A stretch of DNA of 64,000 nt from Mycolicibacter senuensis (GTDB taxonomy: Bacteria > Actinomycetota > Actinomycetes > Mycobacteriales > Mycobacteriaceae). The first letter of the stretch is position 1. The number at the start of each line of letters is the position of its first letter. A program made the position numbers and the translations under genes. This document shows positions 15,618 to 25,640 of this stretch, one piece after another. The stretch lies in assembly GCF_003284925.1 (NCBI RefSeq), contig NZ_QMEX01000008.1, positions 16,292 through 80,291 on the forward strand. Reading direction: 5' to 3'. The notes below the pieces were generated by a model. The model was given only the letters and a program-made list of their open reading frames with translations, was not told where the DNA came from and ran no database searches.

Positions 15618-17066
15618 ATGGGTGACCTCATCGACGCCACGGGCCTGCCCACCGAACTGGGGGCCGTCGACTACCTGTTGCACCGCGGCGAGGCCAATCC
15701 TCGCACCCGGTCGGGAATCATGGGCGTGGAGTTACTCGACACCACCCCGGACTGGAATCGTTTCCGGAGCCTGTTCGAGAACGTGTCCCGGCGGGTACTG
15801 CGATTGCGCCAGAAGGTGGTGGTGCCGACGCTGCCGACGGCGGCGCCGCGCTGGGTGGTGGACCCCGACTTCAACCTGGATTTTCACGTGCGCCGGCTCC
15901 GGGTGCCCGAACCCGGGGGGCTGCGCGAAGTGCTCGACCTGGCCGAGGTGAGCCTGCAATCACCGCTGGACATTCAGCGGCCGCTGTGGTCGGCGACGTT
16001 GGTGGAGGGGTTGGCCGGCGGGCGCGCCGCCACCATGCTGCATCTGAGCCACGCGGTCACCGACGGTGTCGGTGGCGCTGCGATGTTCGGACAGATCTAC
16101 GACCTGGAACGCGACCCGCCGGCCCGAGCCATGCCGCCGCAACCGGTGCCGCAGGACCTGTCGTCGAACGATTTGATGCGCGACGGCATCAACCACCTGC
16201 CGGCCGCGGTGCTCGGCGGCACCCGCGACGTGCTGTTGGGGACGCTGTGGGCGGCCACCCGCACGGTTCGTGATCCGTTGTCGGCGGTGGCCGGCGTCAT
16301 CGGCTATGTCCGCTCGGGCGCACGGGTGATGAGCCAGGCCGCCGAACCGTCGCCGCTACTGCGGCGACGCAGCCTGAGCAGCCGCACCCAGGCGCTCGAC
16401 ATCCGGCTGGCGGATCTGCACCGGGCCGCCAAGGCCGGCGGCGGATCGATCAACGACGCCTACCTGGCCGCGCTCTCCGGGGCGCTGGGGCGATACCACC
16501 GGGCGCTGGGTGTCCCGATCGCCACGTTGCCGATGGCGATTCCGGTAAACCTGCGTGCCGAGGCCGATCCCGCGGGCGGTAACCGGTTCACCGGGGTGAA
16601 TCTGGCCGCCCCGATCGGGGTCGCCGACCCGGTGGAGCGGATGAAACGGATCCGGGCCCAGATGACCCAGCGGCGCGAAGAACCCGCGATGGACGTGATC
16701 GGATCCGTGGCGCCGCTGCTGAGCGTCTTCCCGACGCCCGTGCTGGAGAAGATGACCGAGTCGGTGGTCGCGGCCGACGTGCAGGCCAGCAACGTGGCCT
16801 TCTATCCCGGCGACACCTACATCGCGGGTGCCAAAGTGTTGCGGCACTACGGAATCGGTCCACTGCCCGGTGTGGCGATGATGGTGGTGCTGATCTCCCG
16901 CGGCGGCGAGTGCACCATCACGGTCCGCTACGACCGGGCCGCGGTCCGCGACGAGAAGCTGTTCGGCACCTGTCTGGTGCAGGGATTCGACGAGGTGTTG
17001 GCGCTCGCCGGTGACCCGGTACCGCGCTGTGTGGCGGCATCGTTCGAGTCGGATGCCGAGTCATGA
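15618..17066 (+). CDS. Wax ester synthase/diacylglycerol acyltransferase family protein (Rv2484c-like)
   Basis: A 482-residue WS/DGAT protein. Family members esterify acyl-CoA to diacylglycerol or long-chain alcohols for storage lipid. The start GDLIDATGLPTELGAVDYLLHRGE and the C-terminal domain (NVAFYPGDTYIAG...YGIGPLPGVAMMVVLISRGGECTITVRYD) are typical. The catalytic HHxxxDG motif reads SHAVTDG at about 144-150, so the second His and the Asp are kept but the first His is Ser. The ATG follows GGGA. Its stop overlaps plsC (ATGA), and plsC and plsB follow: a glycerolipid cassette, as at Rv2484c-Rv2482c. Confidence 0.9.
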   Translation: MGDLIDATGLPTELGAVDYLLHRGEANPRTRSGIMGVELLDTTPDWNRFRSLFENVSRRVLRLRQKVVVPTLPTAAPRWVVDPDFNLDFHVRRLRVPEPGGLREVLDLAEVSLQSPLDIQRPLWSATLVEGLAGGRAATMLHLSHAVTDGVGGAAMFGQIYDLERDPPARAMPPQPVPQDLSSNDLMRDGINHLPAAVLGGTRDVLLGTLWAATRTVRDPLSAVAGVIGYVRSGARVMSQAAEPSPLLRRRSLSSRTQALDIRLADLHRAAKAGGGSINDAYLAALSGALGRYHRALGVPIATLPMAIPVNLRAEADPAGGNRFTGVNLAAPIGVADPVERMKRIRAQMTQRREEPAMDVIGSVAPLLSVFPTPVLEKMTESVVAADVQASNVAFYPGDTYIAGAKVLRHYGIGPLPGVAMMVVLISRGGECTITVRYDRAAVRDEKLFGTCLVQGFDEVLALAGDPVPRCVAASFESDAES

Positions 17067-18682
17067 CCGGTGAAAAGTCGCCGCCGCGCGACATGCGGCT
17101 GCCCGGATCGGTGGCTGAGATCGCCGCCAGCCCGCCCGGTCCCAAGATCGGCGCCTTCTTCGACCTCGACGGCACCCTGGTGGCCGGCTTCACCGCCGTC
17201 ATTCTCACCCGGGAACGAGTCCGCAGCCGCGACATGGGGATCGGGGAGCTGTTCGGCATGATCCAGGCCGGGCTCAATCACCAACTCGGCCGCATTGAAT
17301 TCGAGCAACTCATCACCAAGGCGTCGTCGGCATTGCGGGGCCGCTCGATCAGCGATCTCGACGAGATCGGCGAGCGGTTGTTCGCGCAGAAGATCGCCGG
17401 GCGTATCTACCCGGAGATGCGCGAAGTGGTGCGCGCCCATCAGGCCCGCGGGCACACCGTGGTGCTGAGTTCCTCGGCGCTGACCATCCAGGTCGAACCG
17501 GTCGCCCGTTTCCTCGGTATCACCAACACCCTGACCAATGCCTTCGTTACCGACGAGAACGGTGTGCTCACCGGGGAGGTGGCCGAACCGATCCTGTGGG
17601 GACCGGGGAAAGCCGCCGCGGTGCAGAAATTCGCCGCCGAACACGACATCGATCTGCAGGACAGCTATTTCTACGCCGACGGCGACGAGGACGTCGCGTT
17701 GATGCATCTTGTCGGCAACCCCAGGCCGACCAATCCCGAAGGCAAGATGGCCTCGGTCGCGCGCAAGCGGGGGTGGCCGATCCTGCGGTTCAGCAGCCGC
17801 GGCAGTGGCGTCGTCGGTCAGCTGCGCAACCTTGCCGCGCTGGGATCGATGGTGCCGGTGGGCGCCGGCGCGATCGGGCTGGGCCTGTTGAGCGGCAGCC
17901 GGCGCCGGGGCGTCAACTTCTTCACGGCGTACTTTCCGCAGCTGCTGCTGGGCCTCAACGGTGTGCGGCTCAACGTGATCGGCAAGGAGAACCTCACCGC
18001 AACCCGACCCGCGGTGTTCATCTTCAATCATCGCAACCAGGTCGACCCGGTCATCAGCGCAGCGCTGGTGCGCGACAACTGGATCAGCGTCGGCAAACGA
18101 GAGCTGGAACGAGACCCGATCGCCGGCCCGCTGGGAAAGCTGACCGAGATGGTGTTCATCGACCGGGACGACGCGGCATCCGCGGTGGAATCCCTGCACG
18201 CGGTCGAGGAACGCGCCAAGCGGGGACTGTCGGTGGTGATCGCACCCGAGGGCACCCGGGTCGACACCACCGGGGTAGGGCCGTTCAAGAAGGGGCCGTT
18301 CCGTATCGCGATGGCGGCCGGGATTCCGATTGTGCCGATCGTGATCCGCAACGCCGAGGTGGTCGCCGCCCGGGACTCGATGAGCGCCAACCCCGGCACC
18401 GTCGATGTCGCGGTGTTCCCGGCGATTTCGGTCGAGGACTGGACAGTCGACGACCTGGCCGACCGAATCGCGGAGATCCGTCAGCTCTATCTGGACACGC
18501 TGGCCGACTGGCCGGTCGACGAGTTGCCGCAGTGGTCGCCCACGCCGGCCAAGAAGTCCGCCGCCAAGAAGACGCCGGCCAAAAAGTCCGCCGCCAAGAA
18601 GACGCCGGCCAAGAAGGCTTCCGCCAAGAAAGCGGCGGCGCCGAAGGCGAAGAAGACCGCCGGCCCGAAAGAGGTGCCGTGA
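17063..18682 (+). CDS. plsC: HAD phosphatase-1-acylglycerol-3-phosphate acyltransferase fusion with Lys/Ala tail
   Basis: A 539-residue two-domain protein like M. tuberculosis Rv2483c. Residues about 25-260 are a HAD hydrolase (FFDLDGTLV with D34; [28 protein letters not shown]). A membrane-associated segment follows, then the PlsC acyltransferase (FNHRNQVDP near 322; FIDRDD; APEGTR near 395; PFKKGPF). It adds the second acyl chain to lysophosphatidate; the HAD substrate is uncertain. The last 45 residues are a histone-H1-like tail of PAKK/AKK repeats. It overlaps both neighbours by 4 nt and is coupled to plsB. Confidence 0.92.
   Translation: MTGEKSPPRDMRLPGSVAEIAASPPGPKIGAFFDLDGTLVAGFTAVILTRERVRSRDMGIGELFGMIQAGLNHQLGRIEFEQLITKASSALRGRSISDLDEIGERLFAQKIAGRIYPEMREVVRAHQARGHTVVLSSSALTIQVEPVARFLGITNTLTNAFVTDENGVLTGEVAEPILWGPGKAAAVQKFAAEHDIDLQDSYFYADGDEDVALMHLVGNPRPTNPEGKMASVARKRGWPILRFSSRGSGVVGQLRNLAALGSMVPVGAGAIGLGLLSGSRRRGVNFFTAYFPQLLLGLNGVRLNVIGKENLTATRPAVFIFNHRNQVDPVISAALVRDNWISVGKRELERDPIAGPLGKLTEMVFIDRDDAASAVESLHAVEERAKRGLSVVIAPEGTRVDTTGVGPFKKGPFRIAMAAGIPIVPIVIRNAEVVAARDSMSANPGTVDVAVFPAISVEDWTVDDLADRIAEIRQLYLDTLADWPVDELPQWSPTPAKKSAAKKTPAKKSAAKKTPAKKASAKKAAAPKAKKTAGPKEVP
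18542..18631 (+). repeat. Three 30-bp tandem repeats encoding the PlsC tail
   Basis: The 30-bp unit beginning ACGCCGGCCAAGAAGTCCGC occurs twice with one substitution and a third time with several. Each unit encodes [14 protein letters not shown] decapeptides. It is a likely hotspot for length variation. Confidence 0.8.
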
Positions 18683-21042
18683 CGACATCCCCGGCCACCG
18701 ACCCCGCCGATCACTCCGGATCCACCGTGACCGGCGACACGCTCGTGCTGGCATTCGTGTCGTCGGACGTGGAGGCGGGCCTGGTCCGGGATTGGGTGGA
18801 TCGGTACCGGCAGGCGAATCCCGATGTGCTCGCCGAGCTGTTCCCGCTGGAACCGGACAGGCCGCCGTCGACGATGGCTCGGCTGGTGGGACAGCTCGAA
18901 CGCGACGAACAGCGCTCGGTTCTGCCGGTGCGAGTGTTCTGGATGCCGCGTGCCGGAGCGTCAGCGCTGTCCCGAGTGGCCGCGCTGCTGCCCGGCCGTA
19001 ACCCATACCGGCCCGGTGAGCGTCAGCAACGTCAGATCGTGCGTACCGACTCGGCGCTGGCCCGGGTGGTCGCCGGTGAACCGGCCACCGTCGCCCAGCT
19101 GCGCGAGCAGTGGCGTGAGAACACCGTCGGCGACAACCCCCGCGACTTCGCGCACTTCGTCACCCGGCGGGCGGTGCTGGCGCTGGAACGTGCCGAATAC
19201 CGAATCCTGGGGCCACAGTACAAGTCGCCGCGGCTGGTGAAGCCGGAGATCTTGGCCTCCGCCCGTTTTCGCGAGGGACTCAAGGCCATTCCCGGTGCCA
19301 CGCTCGAAGAGGCGGGCAAGATGCTCGACGAGCTGTCCACCGGGTGGAGTCGTGTCTCCGTCGACCTGGTCGGGGTGCTGACCCGGTTGCTCAGCCGCGG
19401 CTTCGACCCCGAGATCGACTACGACGAGTATCAGGTGGCCGCGCTGCGCACTGCGCTGGAAAGCCATCCCGCGGTGCTGCTGTTCTCCCACCGCTCCTAC
19501 ATCGACGGTGCGGTCATGCCGGTCGCGATGGCCGAGAACCGGCTGCCGCCGGTTCACGTATTCGCCGGGATCAACCTGTCTTTCGGATTGATGGGACCGC
19601 TACTGCGCCGGGCCGGGGTGATCTTCATCCGGCGTAGCATCGGCAACAACCCGCTCTACAAGTACGTGCTCAAGGAGTACGTCGGCTACGTGATGGAGAA
19701 ACGGTTCAACCTGAGCTGGTCCATCGAGGGAACCCGGTCGCGCACCGGCAAGATGCTGCCCCCCAAGCTGGGGCTGATGACCTACGTCGCCGATGCATAC
19801 CTGGATGACCGCACTGATGATGTGCTGCTGCAAGGTGTTTCGATCAGCTTCGATCAGTTACACGAGACCGACGAATATGCCGCCTACGCCCGCGGTGGGG
19901 AGAAGACACCGGAGGGTGCTCGCTGGCTCTATCGGTTCATCAAGGCGCAGGGCGAACGCAGCTACGGCAAGATCTACGTGCGTTTCCCCGAAGCGGTGTC
20001 GATGCGCCAGTACCTCGGTGCCCCCGACGGTCCCGCGGCGACCGATCCGGATGCCAAGCGGCTTGCCATGCAGAAGATGGCCATCGAGGTGGCATGGCGG
20101 ATTCAGCGCGTCACCCCGATCAGTGCCACCGGTCTGGTGTCGGCGCTGCTGTTGACCACCCACGGGCTGGCGTTGACGCTGGACCAGATCCATCATTCGC
20201 TGCAAGACGGTCTGGACTTTCTGGAACGCAAGCAGACCCCGATCTCCACCAGCGCGCTGCGGCTGCGCAGCCGCGACGGGGTGCGCGCGGCGGTCGATGC
20301 GATGTCCAACGGGCACCCGGTCACCCGCGTCGACGGGGGCCGCGAGTCGGTGTGGCGGATCGCCCCCGAGGACGAGCACGCCGCCTCGTTCTACCGCAAT
20401 TCGGTCATCCACGCCTTCCTGGAGACCTCGATCGTCGAGCTGGCACTGGCTCACGCCCGTCGCGGCGAGGGTGACCGGCTCGAGGCGTTCTGGACTCAGG
20501 CGATGCGGTTGCGGGACCTGCTGAAGTTCGATTTCTACTTCGCCGACTCGGCCACGTTCCGCGACAACATCGCCGAGGAGATGTCCTGGTTCTCCGATTG
20601 GGAGTCGCGGGTCGCCGCCGGTGGCGCCGAGGTCGACGGGATTCTGTCGGAGAAGACCCCGGTGACCTCCGATGTCATGCTGCGGGTTTTCTTCGAGGCC
20701 TACGAGATCGTCGCCGACGTGCTCTGCGATGCGCCGGCCGACGTCGGCGAGCAGGAACTGACCCAGTCGGCCCTGGGGGTCGGCCGCCAGTACGTGGCGC
20801 AGGGGCGGGTCCGCAGCAGTGAGTCGGTGTCCACCTTGCTGTTCGCCACGGCATGCCAAGTCGTCGCCGACCAGGAGCTGTTGGAGAACACCGCGGACCT
20901 GGCCGAGCGCCGCCGGGCGTTCCGGGCTGAATTACGGAGCATCCTGAAGGACTCCGACCACATCGCCCGGATCGCCCGGGAGGCATTCGTCGCCCGAGAC
21001 ACCGAGATGCGCCGGCATTGGCGTGGAGTGGCCGGCCAATAG
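18679..21042 (+). CDS. plsB: Glycerol-3-phosphate 1-O-acyltransferase
   Basis: A 787-residue PlsB-type acyltransferase, which makes lysophosphatidate from glycerol-3-phosphate and acyl donors at the membrane. Motif I SHRSYIDG (His about 271), motif [19 protein letters not shown] (about 350) and the [14 protein letters not shown] block are present. It matches M. tuberculosis plsB2 (Rv2482c). The GTG start overlaps the plsC stop, so sequential acylation enzymes are made from one transcript. An alternative start in the same frame further upstream would lie inside plsC and is rejected. Confidence 0.93.
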   Translation: MTTSPATDPADHSGSTVTGDTLVLAFVSSDVEAGLVRDWVDRYRQANPDVLAELFPLEPDRPPSTMARLVGQLERDEQRSVLPVRVFWMPRAGASALSRVAALLPGRNPYRPGERQQRQIVRTDSALARVVAGEPATVAQLREQWRENTVGDNPRDFAHFVTRRAVLALERAEYRILGPQYKSPRLVKPEILASARFREGLKAIPGATLEEAGKMLDELSTGWSRVSVDLVGVLTRLLSRGFDPEIDYDEYQVAALRTALESHPAVLLFSHRSYIDGAVMPVAMAENRLPPVHVFAGINLSFGLMGPLLRRAGVIFIRRSIGNNPLYKYVLKEYVGYVMEKRFNLSWSIEGTRSRTGKMLPPKLGLMTYVADAYLDDRTDDVLLQGVSISFDQLHETDEYAAYARGGEKTPEGARWLYRFIKAQGERSYGKIYVRFPEAVSMRQYLGAPDGPAATDPDAKRLAMQKMAIEVAWRIQRVTPISATGLVSALLLTTHGLALTLDQIHHSLQDGLDFLERKQTPISTSALRLRSRDGVRAAVDAMSNGHPVTRVDGGRESVWRIAPEDEHAASFYRNSVIHAFLETSIVELALAHARRGEGDRLEAFWTQAMRLRDLLKFDFYFADSATFRDNIAEEMSWFSDWESRVAAGGAEVDGILSEKTPVTSDVMLRVFFEAYEIVADVLCDAPADVGEQELTQSALGVGRQYVAQGRVRSSESVSTLLFATACQVVADQELLENTADLAERRRAFRAELRSILKDSDHIARIAREAFVARDTEMRRHWRGVAGQ

Positions 21043-21083
21043 CGCCGCGGCGCCTCGATACGCGGAGTTTCGGGAGCGCACCA

Positions 21084-21089
21084 TACGCT
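21084..21089 (+). promoter_or_regulatory. Leaderless -10 element
   Basis: TACGCT (TANNNT) ends 6 nt before the ATG of the CopD-CtaG gene; no ribosome site lies between. Confidence 0.55.
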
Positions 21090-21095
21090 GGGACC

Positions 21096-23108
21096 ATGAC
21101 CTCTGCTCCGGCCACCCGTGCCCGCTCGGCCAAGTTCGTGCCGGTGCTGGCCGGGGTGGCGATCCTGGCCGGCGGTACCGCCGCCGCGATCGCCGCGTTG
21201 TCGCTGGCCGATGCCCTGACGGTGACCGGCCTGCCCGATCCGGGCCCGGTGACGACCCTGGGCCTGCCGTTCGTGCGGGCGGTCGGCGAGATCGCCGCGG
21301 TGTTGGCGGTCGGCTCGTTTCTGCTCGCCGCGTTCCTGGTGCCGCCACAATCCAGCGGTGTGCTCGACGTCGCCGGCTACCGCGCCCTGCGGCTGGGCGC
21401 CGTGGCGTCGGGGATCTGGGCGGTGTGCGCGGCGCTGCTGGTGCCGCTGACCATCTCCGATGTCTCCGGACACCCCCTGTCGGAGTTCCTGAATCCGGCC
21501 ACCACCTGGTCGCTGACCGGGATGATCAACACCGCGTCCGCGTGGCGATGGACGGCAGCTCTCGCCGCGGCGGTGACCTTGGTCAGCCTGGCGGTGCTGC
21601 GCTGGTCCTGGACGCCGGTGCTGCTGGCGGGTTCGCTGTTCACCCTCGTCCCGCTGGGTCTGACCGGGCACTCGGCGGCCGGCGGCTCACATGATTTGGC
21701 CACCAACAGCCTGCTGATCCACCTGGCCGCGGCCGGGCTGTGGGCCGGCGGTCTGTTCGCGCTGTTGGTACACGCGCTGCGCGGCGGTGAACACGCCGGT
21801 CTGGCGGCCCGGCGGTTCTCCGCGGTGGCGTTGTGGTGCTTTGTGGCCATGGGATTGTCCGGGGTGCTCAACGCGTTGGTGCGCGTCGCCCCGTCGGACC
21901 TGCTGACCAGCGAGTACGGCCGATTGGTGCTGGCCAAGGTCGTCGCGCTGTGCCTGCTCGGTGTGCTGGGCTGGCAGCAGCGGCGCAGCGGGGTCGCGGC
22001 GCTGCAGACCGACCCGCCGTCGAGCGCCGCGCTGATCCGACTGGCCCTGGTCGAGGCCGCTATCCTCGCGGCCACCTTCGGGATCGCGGTCGGACTGGGG
22101 CGAACCCCTCCGCCGCCACCGCCAGTGCTGAACCCGTCGGTGCCGATGGTGAAGATCGGCTACGACTTCGCCGGCCCGCCCACCGTGGCGCGGATCCTGT
22201 TCGACTGGCGGTTCGACGTGATCTTCGGCACCGCCGCAGTGGTGCTGGCTGCCGTCTACCTGGCCGGTGTGCTGCGCCTGCGGCGCCGCGGCGACGCCTG
22301 GCCGGCGGGCCGCACCACGGCTTGGCTGCTGGGCTGTGCGACGCTGCTCGTCGCCACCTCGTCGGGAACCGGGCGCTACATGCCGGCGATGTTCAGCATG
22401 CACATGGTGGTGCACATGCTGCTGTCGATGCTGGTGCCGATCCTGCTGGTGCTGGGCGGGCCGACCACGTTGGCGCTGCGGGCGCTGCCGGCCGCCGGGC
22501 GCGGCGAACCGCCCGGAATGCGGGAATGGCTGTTGGCGGCACTGCACAGCCGGGTCTCGCGATTTTTCACCAACCCGGTCATCGCGGCGGTGATCTTCGT
22601 CGCCGGCTTCTACGGGCTGTACTTCAGCACCATCTTCGACTCGATCGTCGGCAGCCACGCGGGGCACGTCGCGATGAACGTGCACTTCATGCTCAGCGGC
22701 TACCTCTTCTACTGGGTCGTGATCGGGGTGGATCCCACTCCGCGTCCGATCTCACCGCTGGCCAGACTGGCGGTGGTGTTCGCCTCGCTGCCGATGCACG
22801 GCTTCTTCGGGGTGCTGCTGATGGGCATGCACAAGGTGCTGGGCGAGTGGTTCTATGCCAGCCTGGGGTTGCCCTGGCACACCGACCTGGCCGGTGATCA
22901 GCACCTGGGTGGGGGAATCACTTGGGCGGCAGGGGAATTGCCGCTGGTGATGGTGATGATCGCGCTATTGGTGCAGTGGCATCGCAGTGATAGCCGGACG
23001 GCGAAACGGATGGACCGGTCCGCCGACCGGGACGACGACGCCGAGTTGGCCGCCTATAACGCGATGCTGGCCCAGGTGGCTCGCCGCGACGCCCTCGGGC
23101 GGCACTGA
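21096..23108 (+). CDS. CopD-CtaG fusion: copper transport / cytochrome oxidase assembly membrane protein
   Basis: A 670-residue polytopic membrane protein. The N-terminal half (about 10-290) is CopD-like, with multiple helices and His in TGHSAAGGSHD. The C-terminal half (about 330-600) is a caa3 assembly CtaG domain (MFSMHMVVHMLLSMLVPILLVLGGP; HVAMNVHFMLSGYLF; MHGFFGVLLMGMHKVLG) rich in His and Met suited to copper. The ATG at 21096 is predicted leaderless. It resembles M. tuberculosis Rv0102, which is not in this locus there, so the position is a lineage difference. Inferred role: copper uptake or delivery to cytochrome oxidase. Confidence 0.85.
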   Translation: MTSAPATRARSAKFVPVLAGVAILAGGTAAAIAALSLADALTVTGLPDPGPVTTLGLPFVRAVGEIAAVLAVGSFLLAAFLVPPQSSGVLDVAGYRALRLGAVASGIWAVCAALLVPLTISDVSGHPLSEFLNPATTWSLTGMINTASAWRWTAALAAAVTLVSLAVLRWSWTPVLLAGSLFTLVPLGLTGHSAAGGSHDLATNSLLIHLAAAGLWAGGLFALLVHALRGGEHAGLAARRFSAVALWCFVAMGLSGVLNALVRVAPSDLLTSEYGRLVLAKVVALCLLGVLGWQQRRSGVAALQTDPPSSAALIRLALVEAAILAATFGIAVGLGRTPPPPPPVLNPSVPMVKIGYDFAGPPTVARILFDWRFDVIFGTAAVVLAAVYLAGVLRLRRRGDAWPAGRTTAWLLGCATLLVATSSGTGRYMPAMFSMHMVVHMLLSMLVPILLVLGGPTTLALRALPAAGRGEPPGMREWLLAALHSRVSRFFTNPVIAAVIFVAGFYGLYFSTIFDSIVGSHAGHVAMNVHFMLSGYLFYWVVIGVDPTPRPISPLARLAVVFASLPMHGFFGVLLMGMHKVLGEWFYASLGLPWHTDLAGDQHLGGGITWAAGELPLVMVMIALLVQWHRSDSRTAKRMDRSADRDDDAELAAYNAMLAQVARRDALGRH

Positions 23109-23110
23109 CG

Positions 23111-24547
23111 CTATTCGCGCAATCCGGTCTCGGCGATGGCGTCCGCTTCCTGCTCGGTTGCCACCGAAGGCCCCGAGCCCGGCAGCACCTTCCCGGCCGT
23201 CTCGGGCGTGAACCACAGCGTGATCGCGCCCACGACGCCCGCGGCCATGAGGATGAAGGCCGGCAACATCACGTTGCCGGTTCCCGAGACCAGCGTCTCG
23301 GCGACCAGCGGAGTGGTGCCACCGAACAACGAGACCGAGATGTTGAATCCGATGGCCACCGCGAAAAAGCGCACCTGGGTGGGGAACAGCGCGGGCAGCG
23401 TCGACGGTGTGGTGCTGTTGAAGCACACCAGCATCAGCCCGATGAGCAGCACACCGAGTAGCCGGATCGGATAGCTTCCGCCGTGGCGGATCAGTAGGAA
23501 CGCCGGCACGGAGCCGAAGATCAGTAGGCTGCTGCCGGTCCACAGCAGCGGCTTGCGGCCGATGCGATCGGACAATCTGGCCAGCGGCATCACGACGATC
23601 AACATCATCACCAGCGCCACCACGATCATCGTCAGCCCGCGGCTGCCGCTGATACCGCCGACCTGTTTGAAGTACGTCGGCAGGTATCCGGTGAGCATGT
23701 AGTTGGTGACGTTCTCCGCCAGCACCAGGCCCATGCAGATCAACAGCCCGCTGCGCTGTCCCACGACGGTCTGCCGGAACTGCTGCCACCCGGTTTCGCC
23801 GGCCACCGAGTTGTCCTCACCGGCCTGCCCCAGCTCTTCAAAGGCCGGTGATTCATCGATGCGCAGCCGCATGTACAGCGTGACGAACGCCAGTGGCACG
23901 CCCAGCAGGAAGGGGACTCGCCAGCCCCAGTGCAGCATGTCCGAAACCGGCAGTTGGGACTGGATCAGCGTGACCACGCCGGCGCCGGTGATGTAGCCGC
24001 CCAGTGTGCCCAACGGCAGATATCCGGTCAGCGCGCCCCGGCTGCGGTCCGGGGCGTGTTCGCTGACGTAGGTCATCGCGCCGACGTACTCGCCGCCGGT
24101 GGAGAAGCCCTGCATCAGCTTGGTGATGATCAGCAGGATCGGAGCCCAGACCCCGATCGCCTCGTAGGACGGCAGCAGTCCCGTGATGGTGGTGCCGATC
24201 GCCATCAGCGAGACGGTCATGATCAGGACCTTCTTGCGGCCGATGCGGTCACCGAGCGCGCCGAAGAATATCCCGCCGAACGGCCGCACCGCGAAAGCTG
24301 CCGCCAAGGTGCCGAACGTGGCGATCAGACCCACCGCGCTGGAGCTGTCGCCGGGGTAGAAGACCTGCGCGAGCGTGGTGGCGAGGAAGCCGTAGATGCC
24401 GAAGTCGTACCACTCCATGAAGTTGCCGACAGCAGTGCCGGCGATCGAGCGTTGCATGGCTTTTGGGTCCGAGACCCGGATTTCGTCGCGTGCCCATGTG
24501 CTGCGGTCGGTGTGTGCACCGCTGCCGGACTGGCCTTTGGTATCCAC
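23111..24547 (-). CDS. MHS-family MFS transporter (proline/betaine or dicarboxylate type)
   Basis: A 478-residue 12-helix symporter of the metabolite:H+ symporter family: GNFMEWYDFGIYGFLATTLA at the start, RPFGGIFFGALGDRIGRKK between TM2 and TM3, ARLSDRIGRKP in the central loop. Substrates in this family include proline, betaine, citrate and shikimate; none can be assigned here. GTG 24547 is chosen: it adds a hydrophilic N-terminus and follows TACCTT by 8 nt. The frame continues upstream but through the opposite lipoprotein gene. Convergent with the CopD-CtaG gene. Confidence 0.88.
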   Translation of the reverse strand: MDTKGQSGSGAHTDRSTWARDEIRVSDPKAMQRSIAGTAVGNFMEWYDFGIYGFLATTLAQVFYPGDSSSAVGLIATFGTLAAAFAVRPFGGIFFGALGDRIGRKKVLIMTVSLMAIGTTITGLLPSYEAIGVWAPILLIITKLMQGFSTGGEYVGAMTYVSEHAPDRSRGALTGYLPLGTLGGYITGAGVVTLIQSQLPVSDMLHWGWRVPFLLGVPLAFVTLYMRLRIDESPAFEELGQAGEDNSVAGETGWQQFRQTVVGQRSGLLICMGLVLAENVTNYMLTGYLPTYFKQVGGISGSRGLTMIVVALVMMLIVVMPLARLSDRIGRKPLLWTGSSLLIFGSVPAFLLIRHGGSYPIRLLGVLLIGLMLVCFNSTTPSTLPALFPTQVRFFAVAIGFNISVSLFGGTTPLVAETLVSGTGNVMLPAFILMAAGVVGAITLWFTPETAGKVLPGSGPSVATEQEADAIAETGLRE

Positions 24548-24619
24548 CGCTAAGCAAGGTATACCAACGGTTTCATCGTGGTGCGGTGCCCCTGCCGGGT
24601 CCGCGTGGTCGAGGGCACC

Positions 24620-24625
24620 TAGCAT
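24620..24625 (+). promoter_or_regulatory. Leaderless -10 element of the lipoprotein gene
   Basis: TAGCAT lies exactly 7 nt before ATG 24633, with no ribosome site; an in-frame ATG at 24624 overlaps the hexamer. Confidence 0.5.
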
Positions 24626-24632
24626 GACGGGC

Positions 24633-25487
24633 ATGCGCAGGCTTCCCGCCGTACTGACTGTTGCGAGTGCCGCCGCTGCCCTGGTCGCCGGTTGCTCGTC
24701 CACCCCGCCAACCGCGCCGTCGGTTTCGTCGTCTGCTGTCACCTCGACAGTCGCGCCGACCACCGCGCCGGCCTCCGCGCCGACGGCGTCGTCGGCTCCC
24801 GAATCACCGTCGGCTGTGGAATCGCCCACGTCTTCGAAGCCGTCGGCCACGTCCTCGAAAAAGGCCAGCGAGCCACTACCGACCGCCGCAGCGATTCTCA
24901 AGGATTCCAGCGTCACCACCGCAGCAGTCGACAGCGCGCACCTGAGTCTGTCGGCGAGCAGCAGTATCGAGAACATGGCGATCAGCGCGCTCGACGGCGA
25001 CGTGACCCGGCAGCCTGCCGAGGCGGCGAAGGGCTACGCCAAGATCAGGTACCGGGGGGCGCCGGCTTACGTGGAGTTCGTGGTGTTCGGGGGCGACCTC
25101 TACGTGTCGCAAGATGAGGGCCGGTGGATCGACTACGGGCCTGCCGCGAACTTCTACGACGTGGCGTCGATCCTGAGCCCGGATACCGGACTCGCCGAGA
25201 TGCTGACCGAGTTCATCGACCCGGAGGTCGAGGGCCGCGAGACGATCGAGCTGGGCACTGACGAAGTGCACACCGTCCGGATCAGCGGCCAGGTGTCGGC
25301 CCGCGCGGCGAAGAAGATCGTGCCGCAGTTGCAGGCCACCAAACGCACGTCGTGCACGGTCTGGATCCAGGAGACCGGTGATCATCACCTGGTGGCGCTC
25401 AAGCTGGCGTCCGGTGCCGACGAGTCCGTTGTGATCACCTTCTCGAATTGGAATGCGCCGGTGAGCGTCGCCAAGCCGCGGGTGTAG
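24633..25487 (+). CDS. LppX/LprAFG-family lipoprotein
   Basis: A 284-residue secreted lipoprotein. The signal peptide MRRLPAVLTVASAAAALVAGC ends in a lipobox (LVAGC). A Ser/Thr/Pro/Ala-rich linker of about 70 residues follows, then an LppX/LprG-like domain (about 95-280: LKDSSVTTAAVDSAHLSLS, PAYVEFVVFGGDLYV, HTVRISGQVSA). Relatives carry triacylated lipids or lipoglycans across the periplasm. The start at 24633 rather than 24624 rests on the leaderless -10. It is divergent from the MHS transporter. Confidence 0.85.
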   Translation: MRRLPAVLTVASAAAALVAGCSSTPPTAPSVSSSAVTSTVAPTTAPASAPTASSAPESPSAVESPTSSKPSATSSKKASEPLPTAAAILKDSSVTTAAVDSAHLSLSASSSIENMAISALDGDVTRQPAEAAKGYAKIRYRGAPAYVEFVVFGGDLYVSQDEGRWIDYGPAANFYDVASILSPDTGLAEMLTEFIDPEVEGRETIELGTDEVHTVRISGQVSARAAKKIVPQLQATKRTSCTVWIQETGDHHLVALKLASGADESVVITFSNWNAPVSVAKPRV

Positions 25488-25640
25488 CACCGCTGTCGGG
25501 GTTATCCCCAGTTCGTATTCCTTCCACAGCCGGCCGTGACAGCCACGGTCGGCCCGCCCCGGTTGTCGGCTGCTGCGGGCTCAATGGGTGCAGCACCGGC
25601 GGGCTGATCGCGTCCGCCGCAACCAGGAAGGAAACCCGCA

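Noticed and set aside
16928..19006. A 692-codon minus-strand frame across the WS/DGAT, plsC and plsB region
   Set aside because: It runs antisense through real genes with conserved catalytic motifs and has no recognisable protein features.
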